64,000 nt of DNA from RGIG7179 sp051893555. GTDB taxonomy: Bacteria; Bacillota; Clostridia; Peptostreptococcales; Anaerovoracaceae. Position 1 is the stretch's first letter, and every line of letters starts with the position of its first letter. The notes beneath the pieces were generated by a model. The model was not told the origin of the DNA, made no database searches, and worked only from the letters and a program-made list of their open reading frames with translations. Below, in pieces: positions 57,856 through 64,000 of this stretch. The DNA lies in the NCBI GenBank assembly GCA_051893555.1, contig JBJFHL010000088.1, positions 1-64,000 of the forward strand. Direction: 5' to 3'. Position numbers and translations under genes: made by a program.

Positions 57856-59190
57856 ATGAAAAAAATGCGGAAAAAGAGAATCCTGTGTCTTCTGCTGACG
57901 CTGTGCCTGATGGCTTCCATACCGGCAGCAGCGTTTGGTGCAGTTCCCAATACAACGGTATCAGTGACCATTGATGGAATCCGGTTGGATGCATATGCTT
58001 CAGAAGTTCTGGAGAAGGTCAATGCGGTGCGGGCGGAAAGAGGTCTTCTGCCGCTGACACTGGACAGTGATCTGCAGGAGATCGCCCTGCAGAGAGCAGC
58101 GGAAATCGCGGTGTACTTCGATCATGTCCGTCCCAATGGAATGAGCTGTCTTTCGGTTTCCGAAAAAATGGCCGGAGAAAATATCGCCATCGGTTATCCG
58201 GATCCGGATGCGGTCATGACTGGATGGATGAACTCGGAGGGGCATCGGGCAAACATCCTGAATGCTTCTTACAGCAGCGTAGGAATCGCATGTGTTTACC
58301 GGGAAGGTGCATTCCACTGGGTGCAGATCTTCGGAAGATTTACAGGAAACGGGAAGTATGCTGCGGACAATCTGGGAAACAGTCAGACGGTGGATGTTCT
58401 GACCGGACTGATCAGCCTGAAGTACAGCGGAGAGACTGTCATCTGCCTCAACTGCGGACAGGCATCGGATACACTGCAGGCAAGCTGCAGCAGTATCAAT
58501 GTGCAGTGGTCATACGGACAGTTTCCTCTGGATCCGGCACTGCTTACCTACCGCAGCTCTGATCCGACGGTGATATCCATTGATGAAACAGGCCATATGA
58601 CGCCGAAAAAGGTGGGATCGGCGGTACTGACCATCAGCCTCAAGGCGGATCCATCCTGCAGCATCGCACAGGAAATCCGGGTGGACAGCTCCATTACACC
58701 GGAAATGGTGAAGCTTTCTCAAACCAGCTACGTATATAACGGGAAAGCCAGAAAGCCGGAGGTCACCGTGGAAGGCGTGCCGGAAGAAAATTACGTCGTA
58801 TCGTATAAGAACAATATAAAGGTGGGGACGGCTTCTGTCATCGTGGAGGGTGTCGGCAATGTGACCGGAACTGTTGAGAAGACATTTAAAATCAATTATA
58901 ATCGGCCATCCAGAGTGATCCTGAATGCGCCAACCACCGGAACCAGCCATTTTGTGAAGGCACGCTGGAAGAAGACAGACTGCGACGGTTATCAGATACG
59001 CTATTCCACATCGAAATCGTTCAAGACCTATAAGACGGTCTATGTGAAGGACGGCACTGCAGTTTCGAAGACCATAAAAGGGCTGACGAAAGGCAAGCGG
59101 TATTATGTGAAGGTGCGGGCCTACAATCTCTACGAGGGCAAACGGGTCTACGGCAGTTTCAGCACCTGGCGCAGTGTAGTCTGCAAGTAG
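57856..59190 (+). CDS. Secreted CAP-domain protein with Ig-like and fibronectin-type repeats
   Basis: A 444-residue exported protein. A signal peptide (KKMRKKRILCLLLTLCLMASIPAAAFG) is followed by a CAP/SCP domain (about 45-165; VNAVRAERGL, FDHVRPNG, GENIAIGY, GWMNSEGHRANILNASYSSVGIA), a bacterial Ig-like region (about 195-280), a linker domain and a C-terminal fibronectin type III-like domain (GYQIRYSTSKSF ... LTKGKRYYVKVRAYN). There is no cell-wall anchor motif. Such proteins are extracellular in Firmicutes, with unclear catalysis. The ATG at 57856 has AGGGGG nine bases upstream. Confidence 0.88.
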   Translation: MKKMRKKRILCLLLTLCLMASIPAAAFGAVPNTTVSVTIDGIRLDAYASEVLEKVNAVRAERGLLPLTLDSDLQEIALQRAAEIAVYFDHVRPNGMSCLSVSEKMAGENIAIGYPDPDAVMTGWMNSEGHRANILNASYSSVGIACVYREGAFHWVQIFGRFTGNGKYAADNLGNSQTVDVLTGLISLKYSGETVICLNCGQASDTLQASCSSINVQWSYGQFPLDPALLTYRSSDPTVISIDETGHMTPKKVGSAVLTISLKADPSCSIAQEIRVDSSITPEMVKLSQTSYVYNGKARKPEVTVEGVPEENYVVSYKNNIKVGTASVIVEGVGNVTGTVEKTFKINYNRPSRVILNAPTTGTSHFVKARWKKTDCDGYQIRYSTSKSFKTYKTVYVKDGTAVSKTIKGLTKGKRYYVKVRAYNLYEGKRVYGSFSTWRSVVCK

Positions 59191-59211
59191 AAATGAGATG
59201 GAAGGAGTGTC

Positions 59212-59240
59212 TTGTAATCTGGTTCGATAAGGTGTATAAT
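59212..59240 (+). promoter_or_regulatory. Promoter of the thi operon
   Basis: TTGTAA, exactly 17 bases, TATAAT, about 20 bp before the riboswitch. Confidence 0.65.
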
Positions 59241-59254
59241 AAAACCGTCAATTG

Positions 59255-59345
59255 AACAGCGGGGGAGCTTGCAGTACAGGCTGAGAGGAAGGTATGACCT
59301 TCGACCCTTACTACCTGATTTGGATAATGCCATCGTAGGGACGCC
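59255..59345 (+). ncRNA. TPP riboswitch (THI element)
   Basis: Conserved aptamer blocks are in order: GGGGAGCTTG near 59262, CTGAGAGG near 59280, GACCCTTA near 59302 and CCTGATTTGGATAATGCCAT near 59314, closed by GTAGGGA. It senses thiamine pyrophosphate and controls thiSGHE. Confidence 0.96.
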
Positions 59346-59371
59346 TTGGAAATCTGAAAAGAAATGATAAG

Positions 59372-59407
59372 CGGGAAGTTACCGAAATGGCAGCTTCCCT
59401 TTTTTTG
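59372..59407 (+). terminator. Expression-platform terminator of the TPP riboswitch
   Basis: GGGAAG...CTTCCC stem followed by TTTTTTT, between the aptamer and thiS. It is expected to form when TPP is bound and so switch the operon off. Confidence 0.8.
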
Positions 59408-59468
59408 GTTCCGACGCACCAGATATATCCGGGCCAGAAATACATTCGATTGGAGGAGGTTTGACATC

Positions 59469-59663
59469 ATGGTGAAAATCAACGGGAAACAGTATGACAT
59501 CGCCGGAAGTACGCTAAGAGAATATCTTGAAAACGCATCCTACGACAGTAAAAGAGTCGCCATAGAGCGAAATGGAAAGATCATTCCCAAGGCAAAGTAC
59601 GGCGAAACCATTCTGGAGGACGGAGACGAAATCGAAGTTGTCAGTTTCGTAGGCGGAGGCTGA
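59469..59663 (+). CDS. thiS: Sulfur carrier protein ThiS
   Basis: A 64-residue ubiquitin-fold carrier ending in Gly-Gly-Gly; the terminal glycine is adenylated and thiocarboxylated to donate sulfur to the thiazole ring of thiamine. GDEIEVVSFVGGG is the family tail. GGAGG lies upstream of the ATG, and the gene is first after the TPP riboswitch. No thiF is adjacent, so the activating enzyme must be elsewhere, for example the ThiF-like gene at 28632. Confidence 0.94.
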   Translation: MVKINGKQYDIAGSTLREYLENASYDSKRVAIERNGKIIPKAKYGETILEDGDEIEVVSFVGGG

Positions 59664-59732
59664 CATTTTGCGGAAGCAGACAATGACAGAAAAAAAGCAG
59701 ACACAGAAAAAGACAGAAAGAAGGACGAAACA

Positions 59733-60503
59733 ATGAATGACGACAAATTAATCATAGGAGGACATGAATTTCACTCCCGGTTTATCCTCGGTTCCGGGAA
59801 ATATTCCCTGAATCTGATTGAGGCAGCCGTAAAAGATGCCGGTGCGGAAATAATAACACTGGCGGTACGCCGTGCCAACACGAAGGAGGAAGAAAACATT
59901 CTGGACTTCATACCGGAAGGCGTGACTCTGCTTCCGAACACCTCCGGTGCGAGAAATGCCGAAGAAGCGGTTCGCATTGCCCGACTGGCCAGGGAGCTGG
60001 GGTGCGGGGATTTTGTCAAGGTGGAAATCATGCGCGATACCAAATACCTGCTCCCGGACAACCAGGAAACCATTCGGGCAACAGAAATCCTGGCGAAGGA
60101 TGGCTTCATCGTCATGCCGTACATGTATCCGGATCTGCAGGTTGCCAGAGATCTGGCAAGTGCGGGTGCAGCGACGATCATGCCACTGGCGTCTCCGATT
60201 GGTTCCAACAAGGGTCTGGCAACGAAGGATTTCATTCAGATTCTTATTGACGAGATTGACCTTCCGATCATTGTCGACGCGGGAATCGGCAAGCCGTCTC
60301 AGGCATGTGAAGCCATGGAAATGGGTGCGGCTGCAATCATGGCCAATACAGCTCTTGCAACTGCCGGAAATCTTCCGATGATGGCTTCTGCGTTCCGTCA
60401 GGCCATCGAGGCAGGCCGCAAAGCATATCTGGCGGGCCTGGGCCGTGTGCTGACCAGAGGCGCTTCGGCGTCGGATCCGCTGACAGGATTTCTGCGGGAT
60501 TAG
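59733..60503 (+). CDS. thiG: Thiazole synthase
   Basis: A 256-residue TIM-barrel enzyme that builds the thiazole phosphate from deoxyxylulose phosphate, dehydroglycine and ThiS thiocarboxylate. The catalytic Lys is in FVKVEIM near residue 96. The phosphate site is in IVDAGIGKPSQA, with VMPYMYPD and PLASPIGSNKG as further signatures. It lies in the order thiS-thiG-thiH under the riboswitch. Confidence 0.96.
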   Translation: MNDDKLIIGGHEFHSRFILGSGKYSLNLIEAAVKDAGAEIITLAVRRANTKEEENILDFIPEGVTLLPNTSGARNAEEAVRIARLARELGCGDFVKVEIMRDTKYLLPDNQETIRATEILAKDGFIVMPYMYPDLQVARDLASAGAATIMPLASPIGSNKGLATKDFIQILIDEIDLPIIVDAGIGKPSQACEAMEMGAAAIMANTALATAGNLPMMASAFRQAIEAGRKAYLAGLGRVLTRGASASDPLTGFLRD

Positions 60504-60515
60504 GAGGGATGATCA

Positions 60516-61769
60516 ATGGAAAATCAGTTTTTCGTGGATTCGGAATTTCTGTCTCCGGAAGCGCTGGAAAAGAAGCATCGCCTGGAAACCGATCCATCCT
60601 GCCGAAAAAACCACATGGAGTATCTGCCGGATATGGAGCAGATCCACTCCGACATTTGCGAGAAGGTTATGAAACAGATGGAATCCTATGATTACTCGGT
60701 TTACACGGCGAAGGATGTACGCGCTGCACTGCGCCATGAGACCTGCACCATCGAAGATTTCAAAGCCCTGCTGTCTCCGGCGGCAGAACCGTTTCTGGAG
60801 GAGATGGCCCAGCGGGCCCGTCTGGAAACCAGCCGGCATTTCGGCAATACAGTCTATCTCTTCACACCGCTGTACATCGCCAACTACTGTGAAAATTACT
60901 GCGTTTACTGTGGATTCAACTGCTATAATCACATCAACCGGATGAAGCTTTCCATGGAACAGATCGAGCACGAAATGAAGGTCATCGCAGACAGCGGCAT
61001 GGAGGAGATTCTGATCCTGACCGGAGAAAGCCGGGCCAAGAGTGATGTGAAATATATCGGCGAGGCCTGCAAGCTGGCAAGGAAATACTTTCGCATGGTA
61101 GGTCTGGAGATCTATCCGGTAAACACGGAGGAATACCGGTATCTCCACCAATGCGGTGCCGATTATGTGACAGTCTTTCAGGAAACCTATGATACGGACC
61201 GGTATGAACAGCTCCACCTGATGGGTCATAAGCGGGTGTGGCCGTATCGGTTTGATGCCCAGGAACGGGCGCTGATGGGGGGCATGCGGGGTGTAGCCTT
61301 TTCCGCACTGCTGGGTCTGTCTGACTTCAGGAAAGATGCCCTGGCCAGTGCACTGCATGTGTACTATCTGCAGCGTAAGTATCCTCATGCGGAGATGTCT
61401 TTATCCTGTCCGAGACTCCGGCCGATTATCAATAACGAGAAAATCAATCCGCTGGATGTGCATGAGACGCAGCTCTGCCAGATTCTCTGCGCCTACAGGA
61501 TCTTCCTGCCTTTCGTGGGAATCACCGTTTCTTCCAGAGAAAGTGCTGCGTTTCGGAACGGTATCGTAAAAATCGCCGCAACAAAGGTTTCTGCCGGCGT
61601 ATCCACCGGAATCGGCGATCATGAAAGTAAATATACCGGAAAGGAGACGGATGGGATGGAAGGCGACGAGCAGTTTGAAATCAACGACGGCCGAAGCCTG
61701 GAAACCATGTATGAAGATATCACGGAAGAAGGTCTTCAGCCCGTCCTGAATGATTACCTGTATGTCTGA
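60516..61769 (+). CDS. thiH: 2-iminoacetate synthase (radical SAM)
   Basis: A 417-residue radical SAM enzyme that cleaves tyrosine to dehydroglycine (2-iminoacetate) for thiazole synthesis, the anaerobic route. The cluster motif C-x3-C-x2-C is in NYCENYCVYCGF near residue 130. ILILTGESRAKS and QETYDTDRYEQLH are ThiH-typical. GGAGGG precedes the ATG. Its end overlaps thiE by 8 bp. Confidence 0.95.
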   Translation: MENQFFVDSEFLSPEALEKKHRLETDPSCRKNHMEYLPDMEQIHSDICEKVMKQMESYDYSVYTAKDVRAALRHETCTIEDFKALLSPAAEPFLEEMAQRARLETSRHFGNTVYLFTPLYIANYCENYCVYCGFNCYNHINRMKLSMEQIEHEMKVIADSGMEEILILTGESRAKSDVKYIGEACKLARKYFRMVGLEIYPVNTEEYRYLHQCGADYVTVFQETYDTDRYEQLHLMGHKRVWPYRFDAQERALMGGMRGVAFSALLGLSDFRKDALASALHVYYLQRKYPHAEMSLSCPRLRPIINNEKINPLDVHETQLCQILCAYRIFLPFVGITVSSRESAAFRNGIVKIAATKVSAGVSTGIGDHESKYTGKETDGMEGDEQFEINDGRSLETMYEDITEEGLQPVLNDYLYV

Positions 61770-62367
61770 TATATTATGCGTGACCAGCCGCAGGCTCTGC
61801 AGCGGAGATTTCCTGACGCAGCTGGAAAAGATCGCAGAAGCCAGGCCGGCCGGCATTATTCTGCGGGAAAAGGATCTGCCAGAGGAAGAATATATGGACC
61901 TGGCAGGAAAGGTGATGAAACTATGCACAAGAGCAGGTGTACCATGTATCCTGCACAGCTTTCCTGCGGCGGCAAGGCAGCTTCACGCGGAAGCCATACA
62001 CCTGCCGCTGGATCAGTTTCTGACCATGGATGAGGGGGATAAGGCGTCGTTTCGCGTGATTGGAGTGTCCTGCCATTCCCTGGAGGACGCAGAAACGGCT
62101 GAGAAACATGGAGCGACCTACATCTCGGCTGGCCATATCTTTGACACCGATTGTAAAAAAGGAATGCCCGGACGAGGTCTTGCGTTCCTGGAGGAAGTCT
62201 GCAAGGCGGTTGCCATACCGGTATATGCCATCGGCGGCATTTCCCCGGAAAATATCGAAACGGTCCGGAATGCAGGTGCCGCAGGGGCCTGCATCATGAG
62301 CGGACTGATGCGGTGCGAGGATCCGAAGGACTATCTGAATTTACTGCAAGAAAAAACTACGGCATAA
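61762..62367 (+). CDS. thiE: Thiamine phosphate synthase family protein
   Basis: A 201-residue TIM-barrel protein of the ThiE/TenI family that would join thiazole and pyrimidine phosphates. Signatures include ILREKDL, HLPLDQF, GVSCHSLEDAETA and VYAIGGISPENI. The loop that usually reads G-P-x-x-x-T-x-S-K is different here (AGHIFDTDCKKGMPGRGL), so TenI-like or altered activity remains possible. The start may instead be the ATG at 61750. It overlaps thiH and ends in the shared terminator. Confidence 0.82.
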   Translation: MSDILCVTSRRLCSGDFLTQLEKIAEARPAGIILREKDLPEEEYMDLAGKVMKLCTRAGVPCILHSFPAAARQLHAEAIHLPLDQFLTMDEGDKASFRVIGVSCHSLEDAETAEKHGATYISAGHIFDTDCKKGMPGRGLAFLEEVCKAVAIPVYAIGGISPENIETVRNAGAAGACIMSGLMRCEDPKDYLNLLQEKTTA

Positions 62368-62381
62368 TGTCGTAGTTTTTT
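62351..62381. terminator. Bidirectional terminator between thiE and the HD gene
   Basis: AAAAAACTACG/CGTAGTTTTTT 11-bp perfect stem covering the end of thiE and the start of the space before the convergent HD gene. Confidence 0.88.
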
Positions 62382-63036
62382 ACATCATTTTCTGTCCGTT
62401 GACAATCAGGTGGAATGCCACACCCAGCTGTTCTGCTGCACGTCGGCAGAGCAGCATGCGTTCCATGAAAATCTCAAAGTACTCCAGCACATCACAGATC
62501 TCTGTTTCAATGGTGATGTCCAGGGTAACGGAATCCGCTTCAATGGAAACTTCGGAATGAGTCACCGAATAATTGACCCGATCATGAATGTCGAACTGCT
62601 CCACAGGCTGCCTGCGGACTCGACTGCGCCGCACATCAGTCTTATCTGCCAGGATCAGGGCTGCCGCCACGGAATTCACAGGGAAGGCAGTGGACTCGTC
62701 GTGATTGCCGATGGCGGTCACGATGGTTGCAATGTCTTCTGCTTCCGCGCCCATGTTATCCAGAATACGGAAGGCCATGACGGCACCGCTCTGGGCATGG
62801 TCAATTCGGTTGACAATATTTCCGATATCGTGCAGATATCCGGCAATTTTCGCAAGCTCTGCTTCCCGCGGGGAATGGCCCAATTCCGTGAGGATCTGGC
62901 TGGCAGTGTTGGCCACCTTCAGCACATGAGGAAAGCTGTGCTCCGTATAACCCAAGGCGATCAGAGACTCGTCGGCCTTCTGAATATATGCGTTAATTGC
63001 CTGATTCTTTCGGACATCTTCGAATGTAATCTGCAT
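62380..63036 (-). CDS. HD-domain phosphohydrolase-type protein
   Basis: A 218-residue metal-dependent phosphohydrolase. The HD signature is seen as SFPHVLKVAN near residue 35, then AGYLHDIGNI near residue 68, IDHAQSGA and a late ILADKTD. The C-terminal about 90 residues (INYSVTHSEVSIEADSVTLDITIETEI) are beta-rich and unassigned. The substrate is unknown; nucleotides or cyclic nucleotides are usual for this fold. It follows the DUF2804 gene by 13 bp, with GGAAG before its ATG. Confidence 0.85.
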   Translation of the reverse strand: MQITFEDVRKNQAINAYIQKADESLIALGYTEHSFPHVLKVANTASQILTELGHSPREAELAKIAGYLHDIGNIVNRIDHAQSGAVMAFRILDNMGAEAEDIATIVTAIGNHDESTAFPVNSVAAALILADKTDVRRSRVRRQPVEQFDIHDRVNYSVTHSEVSIEADSVTLDITIETEICDVLEYFEIFMERMLLCRRAAEQLGVAFHLIVNGQKMM

Positions 63037-63049
63037 TTTTTCACTTCCT

Positions 63050-64000
63050 TTACCACTTATTGAATACTTTTTCTGCGAAGCCGAGGAAATCCTTCACTTC
63101 AATCACGCGGCCGTCATCCAGCACCGCCTTACCGGTGAAGCGGCCGAAGACCTGATGCTGGTCAGAGCAGATGAGCTTCACGTCCGTACAGGCTGCCCGG
63201 TCCATGAGCGGAAGGAAGTCCATTTCAAATCGGCCGTCATCGCTGCTGAAAGTCCACGGCTGCATGTAATCCTCTGTCTGATCCATCGTCTCTACGGTAA
63301 CACCGCTCCGTCCGCAGCAGCCTCCCCTGGTGGTGAAAGAATCTGCTTTCGTCGGGATATGAAACGTTACCTGGCTCAGCTTGTGAGCCTTGCCGTCATA
63401 AAAAAGCATATTTTCACTGGCCGCGGAGGTATCCCCGAAGCCATAGCCGATATTAAAACCGAAAGGAACCCCGCCCACCAGGCCGGAAGCACTGCCCCAG
63501 TACCAGGTATTTTTATAGGTCCAGACACCTCTGCCCCAGTCCAGAACGCCAAAAGCTTCTCCGGGACGGAACTCGTAAACGCTCCCGTCAAAGGTAACGC
63601 TGCCGGAAGCCGGCATGCAGTTGATTTTCTGATTATAATAGAACGCTGTTTTCTTTTCCGCAAACGGAGTGCAGATCACCATGGACTCCTGATCGGGATT
63701 TTCCAGGCGGATCTCGCCGGAAATCGGTTTGCCGTCGCAAAAGTGATTCATGTGAAAGCGCAGGAGCCGATAATCACCCCGGTGAAGGAATTCCAGACCG
63801 TAGTTTTTCTTCGAAACACATAAATCGCCATTGGACGATGAGTTAGGCAAATTGCGCTTTCCCAGCGTCAAAAAGCCCATGGGGCTGGTGGTCTGCTGCC
63901 AGCCGGTCCGAAAATCCAGGAGAGAAATGCTGTCCAGACTCATGTAGGAATTATCCGCGATGGTCAGGGCCACCGCATAATCCCTGCAGGTAATCAGATA
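63050..64000 (-). CDS. DUF2804-family protein, 5' end beyond the window
   Basis: At least 316 residues of a DUF2804 protein. The frame stays open to the window edge, so the real start lies outside; an in-frame GTG at 63973 is unlikely to be the start because the coding pattern continues before it. The protein is rich in aromatic residues and beta strands (WGRGVWTYKNTWYWGSASG, FGFNIGYGFGDTSAASENMLFYDG), as is usual for this family, which has no established function. It is co-directional with the HD gene. Confidence 0.88.
   Translation of the reverse strand, partial: YLITCRDYAVALTIADNSYMSLDSISLLDFRTGWQQTTSPMGFLTLGKRNLPNSSSNGDLCVSKKNYGLEFLHRGDYRLLRFHMNHFCDGKPISGEIRLENPDQESMVICTPFAEKKTAFYYNQKINCMPASGSVTFDGSVYEFRPGEAFGVLDWGRGVWTYKNTWYWGSASGLVGGVPFGFNIGYGFGDTSAASENMLFYDGKAHKLSQVTFHIPTKADSFTTRGGCCGRSGVTVETMDQTEDYMQPWTFSSDDGRFEMDFLPLMDRAACTDVKLICSDQHQVFGRFTGKAVLDDGRVIEVKDFLGFAEKVFNKW

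Overview
The window looks like chromosome of an anaerobic, amino-acid-fermenting member of the Clostridia (Firmicutes), with roughly even base composition. The support is an ornithine fermentation cluster, a threonine-to-glycine pair, sigma-54 regulators with matching -24/-12 promoters, a flavodiiron protein, an F-type ATP synthase with a sodium-type c subunit, strong AGGAGG ribosome sites, and no sign of an outer-membrane export partner. A family-level assignment would be a guess. I see no rRNA, tRNA, CRISPR array, insertion sequence or prophage.

Layout. 1-2.8 kb (minus): a self-contained unit for a 45-residue Met/Cys-rich peptide with its own promoter, operator-like dyad and terminator, then a histidine kinase, OmpR-type regulator and thioredoxin. 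3-8.1 kb: an RND exporter with a long coiled-coil insertion, and a MATE exporter. 8.3-10.6 kb: threonine dehydrogenase and glycine C-acetyltransferase. 10.7-12 kb (minus): RNase HI and an XRE regulator. 12.2-15.5 kb: a ferredoxin-type aldo/keto reductase homologue, WalJ-like hydrolase, RlmH and PgeF. 15.7-22.1 kb: complete atpBEFHAGDC. 22.2-23.4 kb: an ECF transporter S component and an amidohydrolase. 23.4-25.8 kb (minus): ArsR regulator, a mostly noncoding stretch with a perfect 52-bp tandem repeat, and an AAA/DUF4143 ATPase. 26.2-28.5 kb: sigma factor, DUF4367-type membrane protein and radical SAM enzyme, overlapping by a few bases. 28.6-38.3 kb: ThiF-like E1 enzyme, rhodanese, sigma-54 activator, then the ornithine genes ord, oraS, oraE, a MutL/GlmL-type reactivase and ornithine racemase. 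38.6-39.3 kb: tandem PII-like protein. 39.3-43.5 kb (minus): two paralogous sigma-54 activators. 43.7-51.7 kb: a sigma-54-driven operon of a serine hydrolase, a DppA-like D-aminopeptidase and a full Dpp-type peptide ABC transporter. 51.9-55.5 kb: glycerol dehydrogenase-like enzyme, sodium/proton antiporter, cytidylate-kinase-like protein. 55.6-57.7 kb (minus): a four-domain flavodiiron protein preceded by a candidate structured small RNA or leader. 57.9-59.2 kb: secreted CAP-domain protein. 59.2-62.4 kb: TPP riboswitch and thiSGHE. 62.4-64 kb (minus): HD-domain protein and a DUF2804 protein that runs off the window.

How the parts work together. Much of the window concerns taking up and fermenting peptides and amino acids: imported (D-)peptides, ornithine through racemase, aminomutase and dehydrogenase, and threonine to glycine plus acetyl-CoA. 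Ion gradients are handled by a possibly sodium-driven ATP synthase and an antiporter. Two catabolic operons carry textbook sigma-54 promoters next to their likely activators. The points most worth following are the Met/Cys-rich peptide unit, the candidate RNA at 57.6 kb, the 52-bp structured tandem repeat, the sigma/anti-sigma/radical-SAM operon, the ornithine cluster that lacks ortAB where they are expected, and the thi operon that lacks thiF while a ThiF-rhodanese pair sits 30 kb away.
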